DNA of 64,000 nucleotides. It comes from Bradysia coprophila. Taxonomy: Eukaryota > Arthropoda > Insecta > Diptera > Sciaridae. The notes beneath the pieces were generated by a model that was not told the DNA's origin, did not search any database, and worked only from the letters and a program-made list of their open reading frames with translations. Each line of letters starts with the position of its first letter. Position 1 is the first letter of the stretch. Below, piece by piece: positions 29,301 to 41,552 of the stretch. Made by a program: the position numbers and the translations under genes. The stretch spans positions 2,852,001 through 2,916,000 of the forward strand of contig NC_050735.1 in assembly GCF_014529535.1 (NCBI RefSeq), written 5' to 3'.

Positions 29301-32300
29301 AAAGAATGAGGAATGCGAATGCATTGAAAGAAAATGAATTTTAAATCAAATTAAATGATTTTATTGTTGCGTTTGTCAACGAAATACTTTAGATGAGCTA
29401 TCTGTTGCTCGGACAGCCATAAAAATACTAATGTAATATGAAATTTCAAGAAAGTAGGATGGAAAAAAGCTTTTATTCGAAGAATTTCTTTTCACAATGG
29501 ATGCAATTCAATTCAAACAGAAGTAATGCAATAGAAACAGTATAACAACAATCTCGACAACAAACCTTTTTTTATGATTGCGGCCGGAAAATGTGTCATT
29601 ACAGATTCGGCTACAAACCGTACTTTTCGGAATTTCTAGCCGTAAACACAGCACTTTCCTGTGTCTTGCTCGGAAATTTGTTGTTTCGACGTTTCAGAAA
29701 TAGTTCTCTTCATCGGTGCAAACTGCAAATAATTGTCTTAACTACACAGCAAGACTGTAATGTACTGTACCATTTGCCATTTTTTCAAAGAATCTCTGTC
29801 AATACACATTAGAGGACATCTGGTAGAGATGTGTCTTTCCCTATTTGTGTTACCGAAAGGAAATTGTCAGGATCAGAAAGTGTATGGGCCAAAATTTTGT
29901 TTTTTCCTTTCTTCTCAGTTGGGATAATTAGCTTCATCTCATCATTTATGTCATACGTGCCACAGACACCGATAACACAGCACAGCCCCTACGAATTGTA
30001 ACAGAAATGGAATGAAATTTGGAATAGCGAAATTTGATAAGAGATAAGTCAATCAAACCATTGCTGAACGCAAATGCAATTTAGTGGGATGTAAAAACAG
30101 TTTATGTCCCAAACAGCATCAATAAACACGATTTATATGGAAAGTGGTTATAGTAACTCATATTATGACCGTTGGTATGTGAAAAATATTTTTCAGATAA
30201 ATCGTTTTGTTAAATATAATTTGTGCACCGGGCAACTGAAATACGACATATTTTGCCATGATTTTTTGTTATGTTTTGTTATGTTTTCCTGCGAAAAAAA
30301 ATTCATTTCTTTACGATTCATCGTGTGAGAACGGTTTTGAATGAATTTTTCCATACGATTGATCAAATTTAATATAGTTAATGTGAAGTGTGTATGTTTT
30401 CGAGTAAATTCATGTGTTTTGTCTATTTCAGTTGTCCGGTGCACGAAACGTTGTTCGTACCTCGACAGGAAATGAATTTTTTCAACACACGTCCTAATTT
30501 TGATTACTCGCTTCGCTCGTAAGGAAAACTTAACACTGGTGCTGAAAAAATCGTCATTTCCTGGCTTGGTACGAAAAATACTATTATTTCATGATTTTCC
30601 GTTAAGATCACATAAACAACATCTGTTTCACAACGACAAAAGAAATGTCGACTTCGTTTCTCTATCTGATACTAAACAATACTATCGAACATCATAATTG
30701 AGACAAAATAAAATGGTTTTACACTCGCCAAACCATGAAAACAGTGAATATCACGCGTCAAAAGTTATCGGAAACCACACTATTTTAGTTCTCTCTCAGC
30801 AGACCTTGCAAACAGGTCTAGGGATACAGGCGATGTTTTACTTAATTGTGGAATTTGTTTACGTTGTTCGTCAAAGAGAGAAATTTGATACGAAGACGGA
30901 GCTTACTCTCCGTATCAACGAGTAGTGTGATGCACATCGAACGATCATCTCGTTCGGTTCTATATCGCGTATTTTCGTATTTCGTTTTTATTCTCATTCG
31001 TCTTCTATACATTCAAGTTCAACATTGAACGGTGTGTATTATATTTGGTTTTGTTGTTTGTGTATTTCATGGTGTGATGAGTGTAAAATTGTGTGCATCA
31101 CAGAATTGAAACCACGAAATTACAGTATACGTGTGAATTCGAATACCGAGAGAATAATTTTTGCATAAGTATGTATGTTTCGTCGAAGACGAAGACAATT
31201 TCGTGGTTTCAATTCAAGTTATGCAATACCTATTTGAGTCGCGCAACGCACTCAAAGCATACATGAAAAACGCATGGTAATGCATAGAAATGTATACATT
31301 TTCGATTGTGTTGAATCACTCCAGTAAATCTCTAGTAGCTCACAGTAAATAGCAGTAAATCACGGTACGTCAACATAGTCACAATAGCTATTTTCTAACT
31401 AGTTAATAAATTGGGTTGTTTTCCGCTCTAGATATGAGATTTCCGATTTGAAGCGACTACAACGTATCTGTTAATATGTAAATTCCTCCATTCAGATATT
31501 GAAATTGGGTTACCAATCGTGTCGTTTTAATGAAATATGTATCAGATTGGGTCTCTTTTTGTCAATTTGTGTTAGTACATGAATTTTAGTTTATACGTTC
31601 TAGGACAAGATACTTAGAAATGAGACAAAGTGCAATTAAATTTAATGATTTTGAAGCTAGTCCCCTCTCGGTTGCGCGACTTAGAATCAATTTTTTGTCA
31701 ATTATTATGGTCTAGAGTATTGTTTAGTATCAGATAGAGAAAAGAAATCTAAATTCCTCTCGAAGTTCTTTAATGGATTTTCTTGAACGTGAGTGAAGCT
31801 ATTTTGCGGCGAGTAAAATATTCTACAATGTAGCCCAATATACACAAGGTGTGGACATCCGTCGAGCTTCGCACTCGGTGCATTATAGCTTTCAACATTG
31901 GACTTTAATTTAGCCTGCTGATATCGGCGCACATTTTAATTTCAACGAATAACTGATGGACCGGCTATGGGCTAGTTTCATCTTCAAACAAACTATATTC
32001 CAGTTCATTCATTTGCGTCAGGAAAACAAATTTATCAAAAAAAAAAATTCTTTCAAAAAAAAAATTTGTTTAACTGATCAAAAACAACAAACCTTAGTAT
32101 TTATGGGTTTTATGAGATTAAAATTAGAGTCTACACTTTTGGGCGTTACAACATTTTTTTCATGATTTCCCGTTTCCACTAAACAAACTGTTCAAATTGT
32201 AATAATAAATTGTTTAAAAATTCAAACAAAATATTAATTGAATTATTGTTACCTTGATAAAACACTTGATAATCATATAGCAACATATAGCACCCAATTT

Positions 32301-35300
32301 AATATTTTATTGGTCTGTTGATAGAAGAAATGTAAAAATTGATATCAAGCAATTTCCGACAAAAAAAAAATTGGTAATTAAATTTGGATTAATAATTCAA
32401 TTTTCGTAGATTTACAAAAAAAGAAACGTTACACTTGAACCGGCAGCGAATATTCATTACTGGGCGTCTTTAAGAAAAAAATATTGTTCATCAACAGATG
32501 AGGAGTGACTGTAGTGCAGAATTGATACGTTACTAATCGAATAATAAAGCTATTGTGTAGTAGTTGCAGCCTTATTGCGACCCGAACGGTCGTTTTAAAT
32601 GCGAGTAAATGGGGTTAAATGTAAGCAAAGTTTAATGCAGAAAATCTGAGCAGTCGGAACGATTTTGCAATAATTGTAATATTGCACCAAAGAAGACTCA
32701 ATATAAATTTAATTGCAACCGTTTTCGATCTTGAACACTAGCAAGATTAGATAGAAAAGGACAGTACTGCACACATAAAAAAAATCCATCTTTCGTATCT
32801 AAGCTGTAATTGTTTGCTGTTCTTCTATTCCCTCTGTTTCTCTGATTTCTCTCATTTCTTATAAGAAAACTGTTTGGAATGAACATTCCAAAGTGGTACC
32901 AATTTTTTTGGTGAGTCGCACCAATCGTTGGTGTGCTGCACAAATTAATCCACGCGTTTAGCGGTCGAATCCGGTATTTTGAATTTTTGTATGGGAATTC
33001 ACGTTCACATTCTCCGTTGCTTTTTAAGACTAAGAGCCAGATTTTGCTAGGTTTGCACCTTTCATTCGCTAAAAAAAGCGTTTTAACGTGCGTTAGGAAA
33101 ATAACTATTCTCTATTTTATTTAGAGGCTTTATAGTAGATATTTTACTTGTGCAAAACAGTACAGATAAAGAGTGGTAACACCTTAAAAACTTGGATCCT
33201 GGGTTCAATTGATACAGATAAAGTACACTGCCTACCTGATTAAAACTGCGATTTCTTTCACAGGTGAATGACTTCTATCATGATCGTGCTACGTTTTTAT
33301 GTCTACCAACGCACTTCAAGCAAAAGTGCTTTTTATGACAGCTGCCAAATAGAGTACTATTTTGTATGAAATTTTATCCCCACTATTTTTACAGTGTAAA
33401 ATTTTGTATGGAGCACTGTCAACTTTCAGTACCCTATTTAGAGTACCACTTTTGCTTGAAGTGCGTTGTGTCTACACTTTTCATGTACACTTTCTGCGAT
33501 TTTGAGGCGCCTAATTTTGTCCTTCAATTGCAAAAAAACGTAGTGACTACTCGCAGGCGCCTGCCAATAGCCAATAGCCAAATTATTATTAAAGATACTA
33601 TTGACAGGCGAACTTGCCTGCGAATAGTGTTTTCCCTTTTACAGAGGCTATTGGCAGGGGCCTGCCAATAGCATTTTTCCTTTCATAAAGACTATTCGCA
33701 GGCGAAATGACGTGCCAATAGCATCTACGAAAAAAACCTAAGAGTTGGGCATGGAAATAATGTTTTCGTCCTGGTAACCGAGTCAAAATATCCCAGTAGC
33801 CAAAAACTTAATACTGACTTCCCGGTCGATAAATTTCTCAGTGCTTTGTTCAGCGAAGGTTCGATTTCCCGGTATCTAAATTTTGTAAGAAATTTTTTTT
33901 CGGTGACAATGTTACCAGGATACCGCATTATTTCCATGTCCGCTAAGAGACACACAGATAGAAAGTCCATCATCTGATGATTGCTGTATTGATATCGGGG
34001 ACTTCGCGGCTAATGTAATTGTTTCTTTCATTCGTCAAAATTAAAATGCCCCAAATAGAACGTAATCTTCTGTTCATAAATATTAACAAGCATGAAGTAT
34101 CTCAGTGCCGCCCCTTTCGTGTCATATTCAGTTAATAAGCCTGTATAAGAACAACGAACGACAGTTTCGTTACTATTCACAAAATTAGTCGTCTAATGAT
34201 AATATTAGAAATTCTATCTAAGAACTGAAATCATCTGACTGATAAGTGATTTCATGAATGAAATAAATTTAAAAACAAAACCCATACGAAAATTATTATT
34301 ATTAACTTGACTCGTAACTGTTAGGCCAACAATACTACTATACTAATACTATACGTGCTACAAATGGAGACTGAAATTCTCATTGCCAAAATTGTCGAGT
34401 TATAAAAAGAAATTCATTTCAAACAGATCCAATGTTGTTATTGTTGTACGTATGGCTTATTTACATTGGATTCTTTTTTCTCAATAAAAAGTGTGTGATA
34501 TGACTCAATTCCCTGTATATAGTACTGAGTAATGAGTCTACAATGCTTTCTGAAATTCTGACTGGCAATCAACTTCTGATGTTCAAATAAAATTTTAAAA
34601 AAATTAAACTTTTCTTGTGTCCATTTAATAAGATCAATTCAATTAGTCGGGCTAAATTTAAATGTATGTGAAAACTGTACAACTCTCGGTTAACATCAAC
34701 AAATATTCAATCTGAGAAGCGACTTGAAGAAGTGCTGATAAGAAATTGAATTCCGCTTGAATGCAGAAGTGTATAACAAAAACTCAACTCGAAAAAGAAG
34801 CATGTAAACATGCCGAACGTATAGCGATTTAATCGACAGACTGAAATGAAAACGTTGTGGTAGCTATTTATCGCAACAATTGATAACATAAAAAAAACGA
34901 ACAGAAACAGAATGAAGGATACTTCCGATACGAGATGACTAATTCATTTTCAAATGTCTGTTTGTTGTTTTAGGCCGAGAAATACGTACGAAAATTTGCC
35001 GGTCGATGAAGTAAAATTGATGCGTTGAATTAACTAACCGAGATTACTGCTGTTACTTGTCTGAGTGATTTTCTTTTAAAAAGTTTTGTGACTATTGAAA
35101 ATTGTAACATTGGAAAATCCATTAGCAATCCGTTTACTGCAACTGTGCACATATGAAACGTGTACAGTAACCAGGTGCAGCAATGGTCGCTTCGTTATTG
35201 AATTTGCCTAGATGAGATTGTTTTTCACCCACAGAAATATTCAATTATGCAACAGAGGGAAGAAAATCTGAAAACTCTAGTTTGAATGTGGAAAATGTTT

Positions 35301-37882
35301 TCGTCAATTGGTTTATTCGAGTCTCGGATATCGAGGCGATTTCAAGGTCGAGCGTACAGACTAACTTTTATTTCACTTATGTCTAATGTAGTTAGACTCA
35401 TTTTGTCACGGGTTACGGGAAAGGAATTCTTAGATAATATAGAGATTGCTCCGACGTAAACATGTCCGATTACTTCGACTAAAACGTCCTTGCAAGACTC
35501 AGATTTCACACTTCACAGGATTGGGACACTTCAATTCACCACTTCTAGAGTTTGACATTATTCCTGAGACTACGGAGGATAGTGTGTGTTAACTTCGATT
35601 ACCAACAACATGACTCAAAGAGGTATAACCGATTGATAAGAAATTCAATTTGTGACAATGACCTAAGACAACGGAAAAATTGGCATGTTATCATTTCAGT
35701 TTTTCTAAACTTCCACAGAAAATGATGAGTCATTGGCCCCAATGATTGGGGAATGTGTAATCGGAGGATCAGTGGGCTGACTCCAAGAGGTGTCAAACAC
35801 TTATAATATAAGTCTTATATGGTATTGTCTCCGTTTTTCACTGATTTTCGAACAAAATTAATCGGTGAATTCGCTATTGACGTGTTTCTGATTCGTTTTA
35901 CTTTGGTTAGGCTTAATAAGAGTACTCATTTGGAACGTTTGCTGAACGTCTGATTATGCTTTTAGTTCGTTGTAAAATGACATCGTTAAAAATGAAACGC
36001 ACAGTGTTGTACCAAATACAAAGACTCACAATCGAGAGGTCCCGTGTACAAATCCGCGGCTGGGCAGGATGATTTTTCCTTCATTCGCTTTAAATATGTA
36101 GAACTTACTCGTTGAAATTCTAATAGTCCGTTACCAATTCGCAACGTTAAAAATATCGAATTGGCAACGAACTATTAGAATATCTACGAGTAAGTGTTAC
36201 ATAGAAAGCGAATGAATTTGTATTTCGTACACCGCTGTACGTTTGATTTTTAACACGTAGGGGATGAAGTCAAATTTTTGATTTTCAGAAATTTATTTGG
36301 AGGTATTCCTCGACTTCCTTTCGCACTTTCCCATGTGCCTAAAGTTGACAAGTCACAATTACCGGCAACGTGTTAACGAACTAAAAGCATAATGAGACGT
36401 TAAGCAACAGTCGTTCCAAATGAGTACGCTTATTGAGCCTAACCAAAATTCCCGTAAAAAGAGGATTTGAACTTTAGTTCGAAATAAGACAAAGTTTCGT
36501 CACATAAGGGTCCTTTCAGCTATTATAACTCATCAGTCAATGGTAAGTAGTTTTCAAGGATTTTCCTTATATGTGCTATCGAGAGAGTAACGCTGAAATT
36601 TGTCAAATAAACGGTCAATTTAGCGTTAGGAGTTTGTCAGATTTCCATCTGAGAAGGACTCTAATAAGAGATACTTTGTCAGAAGATAAGACTAGGGAAA
36701 TTCATCAAAGTAAAAACCAACGTCAAATCCTTTAACAAATAAATTTCAAGCTCTTAACAAACTTCAAGTTCTCAAAAAACGAATCGCCGATTCTGAATGT
36801 TTCACCACTCACCACAGATTTGTGTTTGGTACACCGCTGTATTTTTCATTTTTAACGTTGTCTTTGTATATGAAGATCAGAGATTGGAAAATGCAATTTT
36901 CTAGAAGTCTTTTTCCAGCTAAAAAATACGCTTCCCACTAAAAACTGCTCTTCAATATCTGTGACGTTCACAGCGTAAACACGATGACAAAAAAAAAACC
37001 GATACAAATTTGATAAAGAGTGTAGAAATATTAATCGTCTGCATCATTGCATCATGCATCGCATCGCAATATAGCAAATTTCAGATCCGTTGCGCGTAGA
37101 AACGCTCTTAACAAGCTCTCTGTTTCAAACGAACAGAATTGACCGTGAATAAAATTGGTATTCCACATATTTTTTTTCTGCCAATTTATTTTACATCCCA
37201 TATACTATTCCCATTTGATATTTATTACATTTCAATATTATTTGCCTGCAGGTATAGAAATTAATTTGGATTCGTATAGCTTCCCAAGCGAAAGTTCACC
37301 AGAAGTTTTAAATTAATAGTTTTGAAGGGCACTGCATCAACTGCGAAAGAGTTGTTTCAGTGATGCTCGTTTTTGCTTTTAAAATAATCGAAACCCACAA
37401 CAACAAATACTGGAAGTTAATTGAAAATGTTTTGAGGTTGAATTCCAGCAATGGGTTGATATGTGTACATCCACTCAATCATGCAAAATTTTCAAATGCT
37501 GAGGCGCATTTACGATATTTATTTTACGTAAAACAGAGAACTATATTTCCGTTTGAAGCCCCCGCAATGATTTTCCTTACATTATGGGCAGATGTTACAC
37601 GACGAGTAGTGACGAATTTGGTTGCTAAACGCTTATCAAAGTCTATTCCTAGAAATACAGAAAATGTTGGCGATGTGTAAAATATATACTTCGTTCGTCT
37701 AATGATACGAGCGGAAAATCTGGCGCTAATTCTTTTACATAATGCGTTGATTGTAAATTGCTACATCTCTTCCGTTATCAGTCTAACAATTGTATTTATC
37801 ATCAGCCATAAAGAAATGAACGTCGTTTTCTTACCTGTAGAATGTATCGTGAACTGATGCGTGTTGACTCCGGTGACTGCAT
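8329..37882 (-). CDS. Myo9: class IX unconventional myosin (motor, IQ, two C1, RhoGAP), complete
   Basis: Single-headed actin motor that carries a Rho GTPase-activating domain and so links actin movement to Rho inactivation. Twenty-two exons join in phase: 37882-37835, 19255-19145, 19072-18951, 18875-18739, 18674-18232, 18129-18049, 17974-17690, 17621-17283, 17199-17158, 17100-16958, 16405-16270, 16197-15932, 14135-13869, 13691-13505, 13437-13354, 13281-13098, 13028-12667, 12606-12149, 11995-11607, 11540-10611, 10028-9940, 9876-8329. They total 6651 nt (2216 residues). Domains: RA-like N-terminus (about 15-135); motor with P-loop GESGSGKT (224-231), switch [11 protein letters not shown] (276-285) and switch [10 protein letters not shown] (505-512); a long basic loop 2 insert typical of class IX; about four IQ motifs (about 980-1080); C1 domains (about 1455-1506 and 1672-1722); RhoGAP (about 1744-1930) with arginine finger R1782 in GIYRKSG. 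The weakest splice calls are the acceptor at 14135 and the donor GTCTGA at 11606. Confidence 0.93.
10179..10442. repeat. GACCCGAA-rich short-motif cluster (myosin intron 20)
   Basis: About a dozen copies of gacccgaa, acccgaa or the complement ttcgggtc occur in both orientations within 265 bp. The cluster fills most of the intron between the two halves of the second C1 domain. Confidence 0.8.
14749..15436. repeat. foldback element, family A (in myosin intron 12)
   Basis: About 690-bp inverted repeat. The left arm from 14749 (attgaggattct, then cagccgaccgaaatcggacg) returns in reverse complement ending near 15436. Arms are roughly 85-90% alike by eye at the ends and less so toward the middle. 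It carries no transposase-like frame. The open frame at 15088-15375 lies inside it and is not a gene. Confidence 0.85.
19520..19740. repeat. degenerate acctgaa/ttcaggt motif cluster (myosin intron 1)
   Basis: Multiple copies of gacctgaa, acctgaa and ttcaggt in both orientations. The pattern resembles the gacccgaa cluster at 10179-10442 and may be a decayed relative. Confidence 0.5.
21375..21807. repeat. foldback element, family B (in myosin intron 1)
   Basis: Ends cacttaagacgaatctacac and its complement. The arms include gccatgtgtag, gaaaaagtgcgaccatcgtt and ggtgatgtaac, and meet at about 21580. One arm has a duplicated 20-bp unit (aaattttaactgaaacctaa) at 21636-21683. Confidence 0.85.
23654..24092. 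repeat. foldback element, family C (in myosin intron 1)
   Basis: About 440-bp inverted repeat starting atacagctatcac. The arms share caaaaaagataaatttacg, gattttccgaagccgcatct and gccgatcgtcgttgaattta. High arm identity by eye with a central spacer of about 130 bp. Confidence 0.88.
24713..24893. repeat. inverted repeat, myosin intron 1
   Basis: Arms of about 45 bp: cagaaacgggacatgttaca then gtagcgaattgtaagaaaat, mirrored by attttt.cttataattcgct and actgtaacatctcccgtttct. Confidence 0.85.
25055..25290. repeat. inverted repeat, family G, copy 1
   Basis: Left arm ttttgtgcaccgactaattg then aaatacggac; right arm gtcaatttcagttgtccttt then gcacaaaacgttgttcgtac. The same arms occur at 30222-30450. 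Confidence 0.7.
25601..26137. repeat. foldback element, family A, diverged copy (in myosin intron 1)
   Basis: Inverted repeat of about 540 bp; both ends carry aggtactgat or its complement, and both arms have tatctc(c/g)(g/a)gatacatgaaagg. Internal segments such as gtcatta.a.aggta.ttgca match the element at 14749-15436, so the two belong to one family. Confidence 0.75.
26586..27060 (+). repeat. tandem repeat array of about 150-bp units
   Basis: Four unit starts, each reading ctgct.(c/t)ttgttaac, at about 26586, 26739, 26860 and 27012. Units are 153, 121 and 152 bp; the short one lacks an internal segment between caaaaac and gttcgaaaatggg. Diverged partial copies recur at about 27429-27550. 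The open frames running through the array are by-products of the repeats. Confidence 0.85.
30222..30450. repeat. inverted repeat, family G, copy 2
   Basis: Left arm ttgtgcaccgggcaactgaa then atacgac; right arm gtctatttcagttgtccggt then gcacgaaacgttgttcgtac. Sister of 25055-25290. Confidence 0.75.
30638..31766. repeat. wide inverted repeat with 65-bp arms
   Basis: The left arm (30645-30705) contains cgtttctctatctgatacta then aacaatacta; the right arm (about 31695-31766) is its reverse complement. A second hairpin (gaattgaaaccacgaaatt and complement) lies inside at 31102-31216. It could be one 1.1-kb element or two separate insertions. Confidence 0.6.
33306..33469. repeat. inverted repeat; solo arm also at 1030-1075
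   Basis: Arms caacgcacttcaagcaaaag and complement, with agagtact near the loop. A single arm (tttcagtactctatttgaag then cttgaagtgcgttg) stands alone at 1030-1075. Confidence 0.8.
33548..33722. repeat. cluster of short palindromic repeats
   Basis: Several copies of ctattcgcaggcg or ctattggcagg and their complements (gcctgccaatag) occur within 175 bp, spaced about 40-50 bp apart and separated by AT-rich spacers. Confidence 0.7.
33748..33941. repeat. imperfect inverted repeat
   Basis: Ends gcatggaaataatg and cattatttccatgtcc; the inner arms share cctggtaac and gttaccagg. Confidence 0.65.
35900..36450. repeat. three-layer nested inverted repeat
   Basis: Outer arms: ggttaggcttaataagagta then catttggaacg (35903-35976), mirrored at 36373-36448. 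Middle arms: cgttaaaaatgaaacgcaca (about 35976-36022), mirrored at 36217-36260. Inner arms: cattcgctttaaatatgtag (36081), mirrored by 36215. Another copy of the middle arm lies at about 36820-36862. Confidence 0.8.
37835..37882 (-). CDS. Myo9: first coding exon of the class IX myosin
   Basis: ATG at 37882-37880 opens a 16-codon exon ([16 protein letters not shown]) that ends in CAG and a consensus GTAAGA donor. Its phase 0 end joins exon 2, which begins [13 protein letters not shown], to give ILQ-VHVGAL. This reads like the start of the RA-like domain in other class IX myosins. There is an A at -3 before the ATG, and no earlier in-frame ATG back to the upstream stop. The intron after it is 18,579 bp. 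The link rests on phase, donor quality and family resemblance; transcript data were not available. Confidence 0.75.
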
Positions 37883-40800
37883 GATTGAAGATCGCAATGT
37901 TTCGCCAAGCTGATGGAATTGTAACTTGAAATCATTCTGTTTCACACCCGTTCAGCACATCTACCGCATTTTTGGCACCATTTTTTTTGTGTTAGTTTCG
38001 CATGTGGTTGTATCCTTTTGATCAGTGTAAGCACGGTTTTTTTAAACGTAAATTTCACTTTTTCGATTTTGTTTTTAGTTGGGACTGGTTTTTCTTAGCT
38101 AGGGAAGATTTTCTGTTTTTAATCTCTTTGTGTTTCTTAGTTAGTTTAAGTACACTTTTTCAACAATCTCGCTATCTATAAATCGGAAGGTGGTAATCAT
38201 TAATACATGCTTTAGATACAGAAACCAGCAAATTCCCGGTATTCAATGTTTTTCTTGGTAAACTTTTGAGATATAATTAAATTCTTGAGTTCAGCAAAGT
38301 TCAGACAATTTTGCACTTTACGAATTCAATTTTCCATTCTATTTTAGCTCAGTGCGTAATCGATATATAAGTGGAATAAGGCGAATATGAAAAACTTTAT
38401 CGTCAGTAGTCATAACTTTCGAGGATTCATCGGAACTTTGTCTGTAATTAACAAGGATTTCTGACTATGAAGAATTGTTATTTCTCTCTAGGATGACTCA
38501 TCGTAACTCATCGAGGAAATTCTTATTGAAGCAAACTGTTGCTATATGGAAACCACTGCTATGAAACGGTTGCAACAGTACTCAGACATATAGAAATCTG
38601 TTCATATCATCCTTGCAGCAATGAAAAGCGCCAGAGTTCGGTCTGTGTCTATTGTACTAGAAACATTTTCTGCTATTTCATTGTTATAGTTAATGAAGAC
38701 AAAAATAGGCGTTGAACTCAGAGCTATTATGTCCTATCTGAAAATGTTCAAAACTAATGAAGTAAAAGATTTTGCATAAAAACACTAGCCGATGCTTAAA
38801 CGCAACAGATTTAATGATTGTCTCGCTGATATGCTTGCCGTTCGTGAAAGATTGAAATCTGCGAAATAGCGAACACATGCAATATTCTCAAAGAAGTTTG
38901 AAGGTTTGTTCAGTTGCAATTTCCCGATTTATTTACTGACTGCTCCGGTCCTTGATCTAATATTTCCTAACATTCTTCTTCTAATTTTACTAAAAAAAAT
39001 CGAGGATATTGAGGAGGGGAAAGTACAAATTGCCAAAATTAGGATCTGCCTGTTTCCATCGAAAGCCTAAACAATTTGAGATTTTTTTCTACTAAAAATT
39101 GTGAATTCACTTGATTGTATGACAGCTTTTCGAGGAAACATGACCCGCAAACAGAAAGAACGAGAAGTCAGAATCGTAGGCCACATCTGATATGATAAAA
39201 GACATTTTAATTGTTGAGCTAATTGGGATAAATATGAATCCAGACTAGGTTAAAATGACTAAGGTTGATAACACAACACTGCAGTGTAGACTGTTTTAAC
39301 GAATACCATTCGAATAATTTTCTCAGAAATATTTCACGCCTGAAAGCGATATTTTTGCTCATCCAATTAATTGGAGTCAAGAACCTTTTGGAAGAAAATT
39401 CGCAGTGTCACAAAAGATTTCCGGGAATGGGATTTTAATTGGGCAGTGTTTTCCTTCAATCTTTGTTTAATTCTATCGAGCACCGTTCTGATTTCATTGC
39501 TACCGTTTCGGACTCATAAATTTAGTGAACAATAAACAAAATAACACCAAAAAATGGTGCACATTCCGTCATCGTATCGAATCGATAAATGAAATTCTGA
39601 ACGAAACGAGACTGAGATGTGTGCAAAATTGCTTCCCCATCCTGCCAGGCGGATTTCTCTGAATCTACGCAATGCAATTATCAATGTTAAAATGAATGTA
39701 TGTGAATAACACACAAATGGAAATTAAGATGGAGAATGATAGGTTGACAATATATATACACATGATGTGGTGTATAAAAATGGAATATAATTGAGATCGC
39801 GATTTTATTGTTCGATGGATTAATTGCTGATACTTAATCACAACATCAATGAAACGAATTGATTCGAATGGCCGGTAATACATTCAACTCGTTTTTGAAC
39901 AGTGAAACCATTTCTTTTCGGCCAAAAACACACTAAAACACTAAAATGGGTCACATGTTGATATGCCCCGTTCCGAACATTAATTTAATTTATGAATCAA
40001 AAACTGATCCAAACTTCACTCGGTTTAAACCATTGGGAAAACGGAATTTCTGTGATATTCTCCAGCCACACATCATCACCAGCTTATTAATCCATTTTTA
40101 AGTAAAATTTCTTTCATTTTCTTTTCTTTTTTTTTTGTGGGTGACACAGTAATATTTTTTTGAAACGACACGACGCTTTCGAAAAAATTAAAATGTCATC
40201 AGGCGAATGCACGGACCGTAAATACAATTCACATTAAGTGTTAATTTACCACTGAAATACTCAATATTTTCGTTTCCTTCGAATTACGATTGCACGATCA
40301 TTGATTGATTATTTGGTTGGAATTCAACAGATAATAAACATTTAATTTTTTGTTGACCTATACACGATTCAATTCATGTTTATGTTCGGAAGCGCATATC
40401 TAGTTACACTACATTTTCCTTACTTCGGTGTTGAATCTAATTAAAAGTGCAGACTGTAAAATTTCGAGAGTTTTGTCGCGGTTTAACTAGTTAATTTTGA
40501 GATTTTTGAATTTAATTTTTTTTGTCTTGGAAACTTTTTTCACGGATTTAAGGATTTAACGAGAAATTTAACGAAAGTAATTGACAGCCATTTTCGATTA
40601 TTTTTTTCTCCCACAAATATTGCGGTCGTTTAATGTCTTGTCTTCTTCGGAAGCTGTTGAACGCACTTCTTTCGCGTAGACATTTTTTACGTTAAAATTC
40701 AATATTGTTCGCCCTTTTCAGATTTTTCGACTACTATATGGCATCTATGTAAGGCTTATGTTTAGGTGTTTCATTTTCTATTTATACCATGTTACTGACC

Positions 40801-41472
40801 ACTGATGTAAATAAAACAATTTGGGCTGCCTTCGTCGGTGTGTTAACCTGTTCTTTCAGAACATTGAGTCTCCTCTGGACATTGTATGAGTTGTCGGACA
40901 TTGTTCCACTTCACAAAACATTTTATCACTGAAATATGTGTACAACTTCTCATGCATGCCCGGAGACTCTGGTTCCACTGACCCACTGACACAGTGACAT
41001 AAATTTTGACAGGAGCGAAACACTCATCTGGCTTATCCTTAACGAAAACTTAGTGATAAATAATGTGTATTGGTCGCGAGGTTGGAGTTTTACTCGACAT
41101 AGGGCTCTATGGTATTCGCAAAGTATATCAACACTCACTTCGTTCGGGCTAAACTTGAGAAATTGCCTAAAATCAATCGTCCAAAACAGATATACAAAAT
41201 AACTATTGGGCATGCGACCTTCCAAATGATAACAATGGAATAAAATATTTCTGTAGCAATTTTTAGTCTAGATTCGCACTTAAATTTTCGATTAGCTGAA
41301 ATAGGGAATTGCTAGCTAGCAGAGCGGCTCTAAATACTGAACAACTCAATACCACAGTGTGTAAGTCGTGACTTCACATTGAATTATTGAATTACCAAGT
41401 TTGGGTTCGAAACTCAACCGCAACACAATAAGTCGCATCATCAGGTTGTTGTGGTTGTTGTCCACAATACAA

Positions 41473-41552
41473 CCCTGCAACGCATAAAAACCTTACGAAC
41501 CGGTTTTTACTAAGGTGAAAACCGGTTTGTAAGGTTTTAATGCGTTGTAGGA
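41473..41552. repeat. compact hairpin
   Basis: Stem of about 33 bp: ctgcaacgcataaaaacctt then gaaccggtttt, mirrored by aaaaccggtttgtaaggttt then gcgttgtagg. Spacer of only about 10 bases. Confidence 0.88.

Larger units (their letters stand above)
19256..37834 (-). other. 18.6-kb first intron of the class IX myosin
   Basis: This stretch has no supported coding gene on either strand. Every open frame in it is short and falls in repeats or AT-rich DNA. It contains several foldback elements, one tandem repeat array and many small duplications, listed separately. Long first introns often hold enhancers and alternative promoters, but none can be identified here by eye. Confidence 0.65.

Noticed and set aside
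33548..33722. CRISPR-like spacing of short repeats
   Set aside because: Eukaryotic context, repeats in both orientations and not identical, no cas genes.
41407..41421. tRNA B-box-like gggttcgaaactc
   Set aside because: No A-box or acceptor stem fits around it; the same holds for the weak B-box-like sequence near 36030.
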